Source: JBCDHN01 sp965224535 (lineage in GTDB: Bacteria > Verrucomicrobiota > Verrucomicrobiia > Verrucomicrobiales > DEV007). Taken from it: a stretch of DNA of 64,000 nt. Below, in pieces: positions 18,501 through 27,038 of this stretch. The stretch covers positions 1 to 64,000 of the forward strand of contig CBDCZR010000016.1 of NCBI GenBank assembly GCA_965224535.1. The letters are read 5' to 3'. Every line of letters starts with the position of its first letter. Within the stretch, counting starts at the first letter, position 1. The notes beneath the pieces are model-generated. The model made no database searches. It was not told the origin of the DNA and was given only the letters and a program-made list of their open reading frames with translations. Made by a program: the position numbers and the translations under genes.

Positions 18501-19519
18501 TCGCGGGAGCGGACATTCCGGCATTGCTGGAAATTTTGAAGCGGCGGGAGTATCGTTACCGCTACTGGGCCAAGCGCGAATTGCGCGAATGCGACCCGGA
18601 CGAGGTTGAGGCGGTGTTAGACGGCTGGGTTGGGGCGTTGGACGAAGCTGATCCGCGGCATCGCCATCATCAGATCGAAGCGGTTTGGGCCTATCGCAAC
18701 ATCGAGCGCTCCAACCCGGAACTGTTGCTCGAACTGCTGGGGTGCGAGGTGCCCCAAGCCCGCGCCGCCGCCACCAAGCAACTGCGCTACTGGTTCGCGG
18801 AAATTCCTGATGCGCTGGATTTGCTGCGGGAACGCGCCAACGACGAAAACGCCATCGTGCGGATGGAAGCGGCCATCGCGGCCAGCTACATCGGCACGGA
18901 GGACGCCCTAACCGCCATGCTCGACGCGCTGAAGCATCCGCACGGCCAACATCTCAGCTACGCCATCCGCACCTCCCTCGGCTCGCACTCGCTCAAGCGC
19001 CATTGGCAGGGCAACGAGCCTCTCAACGCCGCCAATCCGCAGTTGCGCGAATTTTTGGCCGCGTTCGACAAGAGCCAGAAAAGCAAGCCGACCAAGCGCA
19101 GCGCCAAGGAAGCGAATTTCGACAGCCAAAAGGGGCTCAAAACCCTGGAAATCAGCTGCGTGCGCGAGCAAATGCGCTACACGGTGGAAAAATTCGCGGT
19201 CAAGGCCGGCCAGCCGGTGAAACTCGTCTTCACCAACCCCGACGCCACGCCGCACAACCTCGCAATCGTCCAACCCGGCACGGTGGAAGAGATCGGCCTG
19301 GCCGCCAACGAGCTGGCGAAAGATCCCAAGGAGATGGTGAAGGGCCAGTTCATCCCGGCGACCAAGAAATCCAAGATTCTGCACCACACCAAAATGCTGC
19401 AACCGGACACGGTGGAGGTCTTGCGTTTCAAAGCGCCGGCCAAACCCGGCGTCTACCCTTACATGTGCACCTTTCCCGGGCACTGGCTCATCATGAAGGG
19501 GGAAATGACGGTAAAGTGA
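15524..19519 (+). CDS. Secreted ThuA / SGNH / PVC-dehydrogenase / HEAT / cupredoxin fusion protein
   Basis: 1331 residues from ATG 15524 with a Sec signal ('IFTLTLFCTLQVAAQ'). Domains in order: ThuA-like (about 20-255, 'VVGFRTSTHAF'); an Ala/Lys/Pro linker; an SGNH/GDSL-like domain (about 335-555, 'DSVAFIGNTLFDRA', 'NGCHLNDYGYQRLA'); a TIGR02604-type PVC dehydrogenase beta-propeller (about 610-975, with repeated calcium-like 'DTDGDGKAD' loops and 'GCEDSHHALHDF'); HEAT repeats (about 990-1140); and a C-terminal cupredoxin with His in 'TPHNLA', then 'YMCTFPGHW' and 'IMKGEM', giving a His-Cys-His-Met type-1 copper set. The usual heme-binding CxxCH of relatives is not seen, so copper may replace heme as electron carrier (inference). 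The role is probably extracellular sugar or polymer oxidation. Confidence 0.88.
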   Translation: MKPLIFTLTLFCTLQVAAQNKPHAVFIVGTPHYNPGATLPHLAGELEAFGFKTTVVEPSYNPEKNQAGLPGLEILAEADVAVFYLRFLTLPKDQFAHIEAYLKSGKPVVGFRTSTHAFAYPKDHRLAQWNDDFGRKAMGSKYFIHGRGGTMVSRAADHEILTGVDLSKPRAAPGTLYLSELPDDAAVLLTGTGEFKKTGTVTNQFGTHELQARMTDDVAWTWTNSWGGRVFGTTLGHPDAFADESWVRLFVNGIHWAAGKPIPPAEAKIATLKPGIPMNARYPKKSAAKPAPTPKKEDAKNLKLDKPAPPEDPELAKFAIYAKTAPRAPETEPAETKLPLKLAEGDSVAFIGNTLFDRAQDFGYFESMLHQAHAKLRLKVRNLTWPADAVGLEPRPDNFADTEQHLFHERADVIFAAYGFNESFAGEEGVAGFREDLTAMLSGLSSKAFNGKSAPRIVLVSPAANENVPGVAAADRNSANIALYTGVMKSVAAEQKIGFADAFAAMSGNDKPVRFTINGCHLNDYGYQRLAAELFVQVFGANPPPISENVREMVLEKNRQYFRRYRPVNTFYYTGGRNKSYGYLDFLPAMRNFEIMAANRDEVIWARAQGKKAELSDANVPPLPPSKESRGANEWLSAKDELAAFQIDPRFEVNLFAGEEEFPDIACPIQMRWDSQGRMWVSCSTTYPHVYPGNEPNDKLVILEDTDGDGKADKSSVFADDLHIPLSFEFGDGGVYVSEEPHLSFIKDTDGDGKADFREKVLTGFGCEDSHHALHDFAWTPDGDLIFRESIFHHSQVETPYGPVRQANSGWFRFEPRLHRLASFGTYHSTNPWGVTFDDWGQHVASHPIYAEAFHALDPVYPEQHPRPAGLNAYSGTCGQEFVDFPQWPAEMQGGFVKVRYKPTNRVEIHEWRENEFGYDEKYVTDLIFSTNLSFIPVDLRFGPRGAMYVCDWYNPVKGHAQYSLRDPRRDRHSGRIWRIMPKGAQPQDPPKIAGADIPALLEILKRREYRYRYWAKRELRECDPDEVEAVLDGWVGALDEADPRHRHHQIEAVWAYRNIERSNPELLLELLGCEVPQARAAATKQLRYWFAEIPDALDLLRERANDENAIVRMEAAIAASYIGTEDALTAMLDALKHPHGQHLSYAIRTSLGSHSLKRHWQGNEPLNAANPQLREFLAAFDKSQKSKPTKRSAKEANFDSQKGLKTLEISCVREQMRYTVEKFAVKAGQPVKLVFTNPDATPHNLAIVQPGTVEEIGLAANELAKDPKEMVKGQFIPATKKSKILHHTKMLQPDTVEVLRFKAPAKPGVYPYMCTFPGHWLIMKGEMTVK

Positions 19520-19525
19520 GGGGCG

Positions 19526-19597
19526 AAGGGACCTAAAGGACTGAGGGGACTGAAGGGACGGTCGCTTCCAAGGTCCCTTGAGTCCCTTAGGTCCCTT
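19526..19597. terminator. Long inverted repeat between converging genes
   Basis: AAGGGACCTAAAGGACT (19526-19542) is complementary, with one mismatch, to AGTCCCTTAGGTCCCTT (19581-19597). The arms are built of iterated AGGGAC/AGTCCCTT units. It lies between two convergent genes and overlaps the last codons of the glycosyltransferase. It probably acts as a bidirectional terminator or is a REP-like element; there is no U-tract. Confidence 0.5.
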
Positions 19598-20741
19598 CCG
19601 TCTGGACCAATTCCCGGTAGAGCGCCTCGTAGCGCCCAACGCAGGTTTGCACGGAAAAGTCGGCCACGGCTCGGTTGCGAACTCCCGCCCGCAGTTCGTT
19701 CCATTCGCCTTCGCCAAGCCGGAGGAACTCGCTCCAAACCCCCGCCAGAGCATCGGGATCGCGCCTTGGAAAAATCCGCCCGGTTTCGCCCACCATGGCC
19801 TGGGCGTCGCCCACATCGGTGGTCGCGCAGGGCACGCCGGACGCCATCGCTTCGATGAGGACCATTGGGTAGGCTTCGGAGAGCGAGGTGAGCGTCAAAA
19901 CGTCGAAAACCGGGTAAATTTCGCTCATTTCCGGTTGGTAACCCAGCCAGTGCAGACGCCGCGGATCGGGAACCTCGACCGGCGGCTCGATTTCCCCGGC
20001 AACCAGCCCGGCAACCGCAAAATGCGCCTCGGGATGCCGATTTTGGGCCAAAGCCGCGGCTCGCAAAAACGTGGGCACGTTCTTGATCGGGTTCGGCCGG
20101 GCCACGATGCCGAAAACCGGCGCATCGGCGGGAATTTCCAGTTTTTCGCGCCATTTTGCCCGCGCTGCGGGGTTGGGGCGAAAGCGCTCCACGTCGATTC
20201 CGTTGCCGATGCAGACCATTTTTCCGCGTGGATACCACAGCCGCCGCACGTGGTTGTCCAGCCCATCTTGCGAGCAGGAAATGATGCGGCGCGGGATGAC
20301 GCGGGCAGCGATTCCGAGGATTTTGCGCAAAACGCGGACTTTTACGCCGGAGCGGCCAAATTGCTCGAGCAAATCGCGCGAATGCACGCCCCAAACCACG
20401 TTTTTCACCCCGGCCAGCCGCGCCAAGCCGCCAGCGATCAGGCCGGAGGTGTGCATCCAGGTTTGCACGACGTCCGGGCGTTGTTCGCGCAAAATCGCCC
20501 AAAATTGCCGCCACATCGCCGGCGCCAGCAGGGAATGGACCTGCAAATCAAAAAATCGCGCGCTTCGTTCGATCCGCGGCCGCAGCGAGAATTCATCGGA
20601 GGAAGAGGTGGTGGAAACCACGATGTTTTCCACGCCGCTGCGCCTCATTTCCTCGATCGCGTTGCAGAGCATCGTCTCCGCCCCGCCACCGCCAACGGTG
20701 GTGATGAAATGGAGCACTTTGAGCGGTGGACGGGCGTTCAT
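19587..20741 (-). CDS. GT4-family glycosyltransferase
   Basis: 384 residues with the two Rossmann halves of a GT-B glycosyltransferase. The N-terminal acceptor half starts 'KVLHFITTVGGGGAETML'. The C-terminal donor half has 'GIVARPNPIKNVPTFLRAA', 'HWLGYQPEM' and the family 4 E-x7-E region 'SEAYPMVLIEAMASGVPCA'. It would transfer a sugar from an activated nucleotide donor to a cell-surface glycan or lipid acceptor in the cytoplasm; the substrate cannot be given. No other polysaccharide gene is adjacent, so its pathway is unclear. It is the last gene of a minus-strand run, separated from the DUF937 gene by a strong terminator. Confidence 0.9.
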   Translation of the reverse strand: MNARPPLKVLHFITTVGGGGAETMLCNAIEEMRRSGVENIVVSTTSSSDEFSLRPRIERSARFFDLQVHSLLAPAMWRQFWAILREQRPDVVQTWMHTSGLIAGGLARLAGVKNVVWGVHSRDLLEQFGRSGVKVRVLRKILGIAARVIPRRIISCSQDGLDNHVRRLWYPRGKMVCIGNGIDVERFRPNPAARAKWREKLEIPADAPVFGIVARPNPIKNVPTFLRAAALAQNRHPEAHFAVAGLVAGEIEPPVEVPDPRRLHWLGYQPEMSEIYPVFDVLTLTSLSEAYPMVLIEAMASGVPCATTDVGDAQAMVGETGRIFPRRDPDALAGVWSEFLRLGEGEWNELRAGVRNRAVADFSVQTCVGRYEALYRELVQTEGT

Positions 20742-20833
20742 GCGCGGGGGGAGGGGGTAATTTCGCCCCGCGCAAGAACTTCAGCCATCGGAATTTTTTG
20801 GATTGGCGAAGTTTTCCGTCCGTGGCCCAAAAA

Positions 20834-20865
20834 AGCCACCCCCGGGCCAAAACCCGGAGGTGGCT
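20834..20865 (-). terminator. Intrinsic terminator after the DUF937 gene
   Basis: AGCCACC.CCGGG pairs with CCCGG.GGTGGCT (20834-20865). On the minus strand a run of six T residues follows. It ends the DUF937 transcript 23 bases after the stop codon. An A-run on the other side could let it work on the plus strand too. Confidence 0.85.
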
Positions 20866-20887
20866 GCGAAAAAATCAGGCAAATCGG

Positions 20888-21502
20888 TTAGCCCAGGACC
20901 TTGTTGATGATGCCGCCGAGACCGCCGCCGGTGACGAAGCTTTCCGCCAGATCATCCAGCGGGCTGCCGTCGCCGTCTTTGTCCAGGAAACCCATCACCG
21001 CGTCCAGGCCGCCTCCACTTTCGGCTTTCCGCGATTTGTTCAAAAATCCGAGCACGACCGGGATCAGCATCGGCAGCACTTTGGCGGCCATGCCCTTTTC
21101 CAGGCCCATGCTGTTGTCAAGGGTGCCGTTTACGCGCTCTTGCACGTTGCCAAGCAGGCCATCGAGCAAGCCGCTGCCGGAGAGGATGCTCCCCAGTGCT
21201 CCGCCGCCGCCCAGGGCGCTGCCGAGCATTTGCGTCAGGTCACCGGTTTGGGGTGCGGGTGCTTCGGCTTGCTTGGTGAAAAAGCCGCCGATGTCGTCGA
21301 GCACCGAATCGTCGCCGTGATCGTCCAGCAGCTTGCCGATTCCTTCGGCGCCGCTGGATTTTGCTTGGCGGGAGAGGGCTCCCACGACGAAGGGCGCTAC
21401 TTTTGGCAGGATGCCGGCGGCGGCGTCTTCGTCGATGCCGAGTTGGCCGGCCAGTCCTTTGGCGACGGGACCGCCGACAGCTTTCAATAGATCGTCGAGC
21501 AT
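20888..21502 (-). CDS. DUF937 domain protein
   Basis: 204 residues, rich in Gly, Leu and Asp, with the features of DUF937: an N-terminal 'MLDDLLKAVGGPVAKGLAGQ' helix pair, a Gly-rich middle ('GSALGGGGALGSILSGSG'), and a hydrophobic 'KVLPMLIPVVLGFL' helix. The C-terminus repeats a 'DKDGDGSPLDDL' loop that resembles a calcium site. The family has no established function. No signal peptide is present. It is transcribed toward the glycosyltransferase but is isolated from it by a terminator. Confidence 0.78.
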   Translation of the reverse strand: MLDDLLKAVGGPVAKGLAGQLGIDEDAAAGILPKVAPFVVGALSRQAKSSGAEGIGKLLDDHGDDSVLDDIGGFFTKQAEAPAPQTGDLTQMLGSALGGGGALGSILSGSGLLDGLLGNVQERVNGTLDNSMGLEKGMAAKVLPMLIPVVLGFLNKSRKAESGGGLDAVMGFLDKDGDGSPLDDLAESFVTGGGLGGIINKVLG

Positions 21503-21551
21503 AGTTTTCTAGGTTTGTATTTTTCTTTTGGGTTAGGAGCGGCCCGGAAGT

Positions 21552-22253
21552 TCAGGTGTCTTTTCCGTCCGCGAGAAATTTGTAGGCGCAACCGCCGATG
21601 AGCCCGCCGAGGATGGGGGCGACCCAGAAAACCCACACCTGCGTCAAATACGAGCCGCCGGCGAACACTGCGGTGGCGAGGCTGCGCGCCGGGTTAACCG
21701 AGGTGTTGGACACCGGGATGCTGATGAGGTGGATTAACGTTAGGCACAGGCCGATGGCGACCGGCGCCAGGCCCGCGGGGGCGCGCTTGTCCGTGGAGCC
21801 CATGATGACGAAGAGGAACACCGCGGTGAGCGCGACTTCCGCCAAAAAAACCGCGCCCAGGCTGTAACCGTGCGGCGAATTTTCCGCGTAACCGTTGGAG
21901 GCGAACCCCTTGGCTGCATCGAACCCATCCGCGCCCGAGGCGATGCCCAGCAGGATGGCGGCTCCCACCGTGCCGCCCAAAACCTGGGCGATGATGTAGG
22001 GCAGCAGGTCTTTCGAGGAAAATCGTCCGCCGGCCATGAGGCCAATGGAAACTGCGGGATTGAGGTGGCAGCCCGAAATGTGGCCGATGGCGTAGGCCAT
22101 GGTCAAAACGGTGAGTCCGAAGGCGAGGGACACGCCCAGGTAGCCGATTCCCACGTTTTCGATGCCGGCGGCCAAAACCGCGCTTCCGCAGCCGCCTAAC
22201 ACCAGCCACATGGTTCCGATGAACTCGGCGGCAAGCTTTTTGGGATCGTTCAT
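21552..22253 (-). CDS. aqpZ: Aquaporin Z-type water channel
   Basis: 233 residues with six membrane helices and both half-helix NPA motifs: 'GCHLNPAVSIGL' (about residues 61-72) and 'NTSVNPARSLATAVF' (about 183-197). The residues around the second NPA ('NPARS') fit the water-selective AqpZ branch rather than glycerol facilitators. It forms an inner-membrane tetramer for rapid osmotic water flow. It is divergent in function from its neighbours and likely has its own promoter in the gap before the FAD/Fe-S gene's end (22254-22300). Confidence 0.93.
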   Translation of the reverse strand: MNDPKKLAAEFIGTMWLVLGGCGSAVLAAGIENVGIGYLGVSLAFGLTVLTMAYAIGHISGCHLNPAVSIGLMAGGRFSSKDLLPYIIAQVLGGTVGAAILLGIASGADGFDAAKGFASNGYAENSPHGYSLGAVFLAEVALTAVFLFVIMGSTDKRAPAGLAPVAIGLCLTLIHLISIPVSNTSVNPARSLATAVFAGGSYLTQVWVFWVAPILGGLIGGCAYKFLADGKDT

Positions 22254-22300
22254 GACGACGCGGTTCTAGGCGGCTTAGGGCGGGTTGTCAACCCTTCAAT

Positions 22301-25180
22301 TCAACGCAACGCCGCGTGCAAAATTTCGACCGGGTGTAGGGCCAGCCGTCCTGTTCCGTCCTTGATTTGGTGGCGGCAACTGGTTCCCGGCGCGGCGATG
22401 ATCACCTCCTGCGGCGCATTTCGAACCGTCGGAAACAGAACCAACTCGCCGATCGCCATGGAGAGGTCGAAGTGCTCAGCTTCGTAGCCGAACGATCCCG
22501 CCATGCCGCAGCAACCGGATGGGATCAGCTCCGCGCGGTAGTTGGCCGGCAGTTCCAGCATCCTAACCGTGGGCGTAAGCGAGGCCAGGGCTTTTTGGTG
22601 GCAATGACCGTGAAGTTTGACCCGCTTTTCGGCTTCGGTGAATTGGTTAGGGCGGATTCGGCCGGCATCGATCTCGCGGGCGATGAATTCGTCGATTTGC
22701 AGGCAGTTTGTGGCCAGATTTCGCGCGGGTTCGCGCAAATTGGCGGGAACCAGTTCCGGGTATTCGTCGCGAAAACTCAGGATCGCGGAGGGTTCGATGC
22801 CCAGGAGCGGCGTTTCCGCGGAAATGAGGCCGGCGAAGGTGTTGACGTTCTCGACCGCGAATTCGCGAGCCTGACGCAGCAACCCTTTCGACAATGCGGC
22901 GCGGCCACTTTCCGCATGGTTGGCGACTTTCACGCGATAACCGAGCGCTTCGAGCAGTTGGATGGCTCGCATGCCGATTTCCGCGTCGAGGTAGTTGGTA
23001 AACTCGTCGATGAAGAGGTAAAGCTCGCGATCGGCTGGTGCCTGCGGACGATGGCCGGCCCACGCCGCCAACGTAGGACTGCTCATCCGCGGAAGGCTGC
23101 GTTTTTGCGCAAAACCGGCAAACGCGCGAATTGCGGCGCCCGTCACCGGATTTTCGACGAGAAAGTTGTAAAACCACGGCGCGCGGCTCGTCCACCTGGC
23201 TTGCTTGGCGAAATTCGCGACGAGTTGCGAGCGGTGCGGGACGCCGTTGGCGTCGTAGTATTGCTGGAGAAATTCCGCCTTCATTTTGCCGACGTCCACA
23301 TTCGACGGGCACTCCGCCTTGCAACCCTTGCACGACAAGCACAAATCCATCACTTCGCGGATTTCTTCGCTGTTGAAGGGGTTGGAATTTGGGGAGTTTG
23401 TCAGGACATTGCGCAATATATTCGCCCTGGCCCGTGTAGTATCCTTTTCATCGCGCGTAGCCATATAACTCGGGCACATGGTGCCGCCGGTGAGCTGCGT
23501 TTTTCGGCAATCGCCGGAACCGTTGCAGAGTTCCGCGGCGCGCAAAACGCCCTGCGTTGCGCTGAAGTCGAAAACTGTCGAAATTTCGCGAGTTTCCGCG
23601 CCCGGCTCGTAGCGCAGGCTGGTGTTCATCGGCGGAGTGTCGATGATTTTGTTGGGATTGAAGATATTACGCGGATCCCAGGTTCGCTTGATTTGCTCCA
23701 CCAGCGCAAAGTTGCGTTCGCCGATCATTTGGCGCAAAAACTCGCCCCGCAGACGGCCGTCACCGTGTTCTCCGCTCAACGAGCCGCGATACTTTTTGAC
23801 CAGGACGGAAATATCTTTCGCTACCTTGCGAAAAAGCGCGTTTCCCTCCTTGGTTTTGAGATTCAGGATCGGGCGGAGATGAATTTCACCGCTTCCCGCG
23901 TGCGCGTAGTGAACGCACTCCAAATCGTAGGTTTTTTTCAGGTGAGCGGTAAATTCCGCGATGTAACCGGGAAGATCGGCTACGGCCACGGCGGTGTCCT
24001 CGATAACCGGGGCCGGTTTGGCGTCGCCCGGCATTATGTTCATCACGCCCAGGCCCGCTTTGCGCAATTCCCACACCTTGGCGGTATCTTCGCCAAAAAG
24101 TACCGGGAACGCGTAGCCGAGACCCGCCTCGCGCCACTGTTGTTCGATAGCGCCGGTTACCTTCAACACGTCTTCGCGCGTTTGGCCGCGTAGATCGACA
24201 ACCAAAATTCCGCGCGGCTGACCTTCCACGAAATCCATGTTTTTGCGTTGCTCGATATTATTCCCGGCGCATTCCAGGATAATATCGTCGATCAGCTCAC
24301 AAGCATACGGACCGTGCTCCACGGCAATCAGCGTTGCCTTCAGCGCATCATCGATGGAGCGAAAATGTCCGCATAATAGCCCGGACTCCGGCGGCGGCAG
24401 CGGAACACATCCCAGCTTGATTTCCGTGACGAAAGAACAGCGTGCCTTCCGAACCGGCGATGAGCTTGCAAAAATTAAACGGCCGTTCCTGAGCAGATCG
24501 ATCGCGTAGCCGGTATTACGCCGCGGAATCTCCGGTTTGGGGAATTCTCGCTCGATTTCGGCCAAATTCTCCGGATCGGCCAGCAAATCGCGGATTTGCC
24601 GGTAAAGTTGCGATTCCAGCGTATCGCCGCCGGCGCATTTTTCGGCAAATTCCGCCTCATTCAGTGCACCAAACGTTGCCCGGCTCCCATCGCTCAAAAA
24701 GCCGCTAACCTCGATGGTGTGAGCCCGCGTGCTGCCGTAGACGATCGAGTTCGAACCGCAGGAATTGTTGCCTAACATGCCCCCCATCATTGCCCGATTC
24801 GCCGTCGAAGTTTCCGGCCCGAAAAGCAGCCCGTGCGGCGCCAAAGCCAGGTTCAGTTCGTTGCGGATTACGCCCGGTTGCACGCGGACCCAACGTTCGT
24901 CCGCGTTGATTTCCAGGATCTTCGTGAAATGCCGCGAAACGTCCACCACGATCCCTTTCCCCACCACTTGACCCGCTAGAGACGTCCCCGCCGTCCGCGG
25001 AATGAGCCCGACTCCGTGCTTCCCGGCATATTCGATGAGTTTTCGGATATCCGCCTCGCTCTTGGGAATTGCGACCGCGAGCGGCATCTCCTGGTAAGCG
25101 GAAGCATCCGTCGCATAAAGCGTCCGCATGGTATCATCAAAAAAGAGGTCGCCTTCCAGCGATACGGCAAGTTGCTGCAT
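22301..25180 (-). CDS. FAD-linked / Fe-S 2-hydroxyacid dehydrogenase (YdiJ/GlcD-GlcF fusion type)
   Basis: 959 residues. The N-terminal half (about 20-520) is a GlcD-like FAD_binding_4 plus FAD-oxidase C domain: 'GLIPRTAGTSLAGQVVGKG', 'GMLGNNSCGSNS' and 'LSGEHGDGRLRGEF'. The C-terminal half is GlpC/GlcF-like, with a canonical cluster motif 'CLSCKGCKAECPS', a second Cys set ('CNGSGDCRK' to 'MCPSY'), and two CCG-type blocks ('KLHGHCHQKAL' and 'SGCCGMAGSFGYE'). Fusions of this kind oxidise D-lactate, D-2-hydroxyglutarate or glycolate and pass electrons to the quinone pool; the exact substrate is not determinable here. All expected cysteines are present and the protein looks intact. Confidence 0.9.
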   Translation of the reverse strand: MQQLAVSLEGDLFFDDTMRTLYATDASAYQEMPLAVAIPKSEADIRKLIEYAGKHGVGLIPRTAGTSLAGQVVGKGIVVDVSRHFTKILEINADERWVRVQPGVIRNELNLALAPHGLLFGPETSTANRAMMGGMLGNNSCGSNSIVYGSTRAHTIEVSGFLSDGSRATFGALNEAEFAEKCAGGDTLESQLYRQIRDLLADPENLAEIEREFPKPEIPRRNTGYAIDLLRNGRLIFASSSPVRKARCSFVTEIKLGCVPLPPPESGLLCGHFRSIDDALKATLIAVEHGPYACELIDDIILECAGNNIEQRKNMDFVEGQPRGILVVDLRGQTREDVLKVTGAIEQQWREAGLGYAFPVLFGEDTAKVWELRKAGLGVMNIMPGDAKPAPVIEDTAVAVADLPGYIAEFTAHLKKTYDLECVHYAHAGSGEIHLRPILNLKTKEGNALFRKVAKDISVLVKKYRGSLSGEHGDGRLRGEFLRQMIGERNFALVEQIKRTWDPRNIFNPNKIIDTPPMNTSLRYEPGAETREISTVFDFSATQGVLRAAELCNGSGDCRKTQLTGGTMCPSYMATRDEKDTTRARANILRNVLTNSPNSNPFNSEEIREVMDLCLSCKGCKAECPSNVDVGKMKAEFLQQYYDANGVPHRSQLVANFAKQARWTSRAPWFYNFLVENPVTGAAIRAFAGFAQKRSLPRMSSPTLAAWAGHRPQAPADRELYLFIDEFTNYLDAEIGMRAIQLLEALGYRVKVANHAESGRAALSKGLLRQAREFAVENVNTFAGLISAETPLLGIEPSAILSFRDEYPELVPANLREPARNLATNCLQIDEFIAREIDAGRIRPNQFTEAEKRVKLHGHCHQKALASLTPTVRMLELPANYRAELIPSGCCGMAGSFGYEAEHFDLSMAIGELVLFPTVRNAPQEVIIAAPGTSCRHQIKDGTGRLALHPVEILHAALR

Positions 25181-25213
25181 GGTGGTTAGGTTCGTCCTAC
25201 ATAGATTAGGGAA

Positions 25214-26899
25214 CTATCCCATCCGCGCGGTCACCTGCTTTTCTCGCAGAACAACGGCATAACGCTTGATTTGTTCGACACCGGCTTTTTCTAACGCCTG
25301 CTTGTAGTTGCGCTCCTCAATTTGCCTCAAGGCACTGGTCAATGCCTGCTCCACGTCATCATCGGTTTTCAGCGACTTGAACTCGATTACGATTCCCGGA
25401 AATTCCGGCCCGGGACGCCGCGGGCGCAACAAAATATCGGTCCGTCCGGTGCCACTTTCCGGATTGGAGTCGATTTCATACGTGCTGCGGCCAAACGCGA
25501 TTAATCCCAGCACGAACGCATGGAAGGCCGCTTCCGGTTGCTTGGCTACTTTATCGTGATAGCTCAGAAACTGAACCATTTCCGTCAAAGATGCACCTAA
25601 CGTTTCGCAATCACCATCGCGCAAGGCATGAAAAATCCTGCGTTGCAAAACATAGTCGAATTCCGGGACGAGATATCGGATAAACCCGGCAAAAGCGCCC
25701 CCTACTTCGTAGTTTGGCAATCGCAGCCGACAATAGTGGCCAAAATCGGAGGCTTCCAACATTTCTGCGTTGAGATAGCCGGTGTGGACCAGCAACGACC
25801 AGACGTCCTCCTTCATCTGCCCAAGTTCGCGAAAGGTAATGCTATCGCGCACCTCGCGCTCGATGGCTTCACCTTCTAACAATGCTTCTAAATCGCCGTG
25901 CAACCCAAATTGAGCCTCTTCCAGCCGTTGGTGCAGCAACACGTCTTCAGAAGTATTGCGCCAGTAAGGTTTGGGTTCGCGGCCGCCCTCCGCCACGTAG
26001 TTGAGCACCGACCATGGGTTGTAAATCCGCGTTTCGCCAAATTGATAGCCGTCATACCATTGTTCCACGATTTGGCGATGCTCGCTCATCTTCGCATCGT
26101 GCAGAATTTGATCCACCTCCTCTTGGGTAAATCCGAAATATTGATCGTAGGCAGATGGATCTTGCACCGTGTGGACCACGAAGTTGTTTAACGTGGAAAA
26201 AAGCGATTCCTTGGCGATGCGCAGGCAACCGGTCAGGACGGCTTTGTGGAGGTGGTCGGAGGTTTTAAGTACGTCTAAAAAGCGATGCATAAACGCCACC
26301 ATCTGTTTGTAGAAGCCGTTTTGGTAGGCTCGCTGGATCGGTGCATCGTATTCGTCGATGAGGAGGATGACTGGCTTGCCGTGATGGGTGTGCAGGGCTT
26401 TGGAAAGAACCGCAAGGGCGTGTTGATGAAGATTGCCATCACCATTGCCTTTACTGGAGACGATCGCCTGGAGTTGAGCCTTTTCGCTCGCGGGAAGCGA
26501 AGACGAATCCAGAAGGTAGCTGTGGTCGCTAGCGATCCTGGATATGTCGAACGCCATTTGCGAATTTGCGTCCTCCCAATCGAGCGCTCGAATGCCCTTG
26601 AGCGAAAGATAAATGACTGGAAACCGCCCCTGCTGTGCCATCACTTCAGAGTCTTCTGCGATTGCCAAATTTTCAAACAACGGCGCGGTGTTTTCTTCCG
26701 TGCAGCTAAAGAAATAGCGCAACATCGACAGGTTGAGCGATTTCCCCATCCGACGCGGGCGAGTGATGAGGGTAACTTTTGCTTGCGATTGCGCCACAAC
26801 GCGAATGAGCGGGGATTTGTCGATGAAATAAGCCTCGTTCTCCCGAAGAAAGCGGAAGTTGTCTTCGCCGATGGCGATGGGTAGGGGGGAGGCGGACAT
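25214..26899 (-). CDS. AAA-ATPase-like / PD-(D/E)XK nuclease family protein (DUF1703 type)
   Basis: 561 residues. The N-terminal AAA-ATPase_like domain has 'YFIDKSPLIRVV', a Walker A variant 'TRPRRMGKSLNLSML', and Walker B 'VILLIDEYDAPIQ'. The middle carries the family block 'LTGCLRIAKESLFSTLNN'. The C-terminal DUF1703 region has nuclease core residues in 'GRTDILLRPRR' and 'GIVIEFKSLK' (D...E-x-K). The family is scattered in bacterial genomes, often in multiple copies, and its role is not established; defence or mobile-element ties are suspected. It is a different family from the AAA relic at 7606. Base composition is lower in GC than the flanks, suggesting acquisition. Confidence 0.88.
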   Translation of the reverse strand: MSASPLPIAIGEDNFRFLRENEAYFIDKSPLIRVVAQSQAKVTLITRPRRMGKSLNLSMLRYFFSCTEENTAPLFENLAIAEDSEVMAQQGRFPVIYLSLKGIRALDWEDANSQMAFDISRIASDHSYLLDSSSLPASEKAQLQAIVSSKGNGDGNLHQHALAVLSKALHTHHGKPVILLIDEYDAPIQRAYQNGFYKQMVAFMHRFLDVLKTSDHLHKAVLTGCLRIAKESLFSTLNNFVVHTVQDPSAYDQYFGFTQEEVDQILHDAKMSEHRQIVEQWYDGYQFGETRIYNPWSVLNYVAEGGREPKPYWRNTSEDVLLHQRLEEAQFGLHGDLEALLEGEAIEREVRDSITFRELGQMKEDVWSLLVHTGYLNAEMLEASDFGHYCRLRLPNYEVGGAFAGFIRYLVPEFDYVLQRRIFHALRDGDCETLGASLTEMVQFLSYHDKVAKQPEAAFHAFVLGLIAFGRSTYEIDSNPESGTGRTDILLRPRRPGPEFPGIVIEFKSLKTDDDVEQALTSALRQIEERNYKQALEKAGVEQIKRYAVVLREKQVTARMG

Positions 26900-27038
26900 G
26901 ATCTTGACGAAGCCTTAGAGTATCACCAAGTGGATGCTTCGCAACGGCCAGGTGAATCGGCTGAAGCCTTTCGCAACCGAGCGGATTTCCGTGAAAATTG
27001 AAAGTGACGCGACCCAGGGGAGGGGCTAAACCCTAAAA

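Noticed and set aside
22367..24193. 608-codon open frame on the plus strand
   Set aside because: It lies wholly antisense to the well-supported FAD/Fe-S dehydrogenase. The composition is His/Arg/Gly-rich and shows no family motif. It is a GC-driven shadow.
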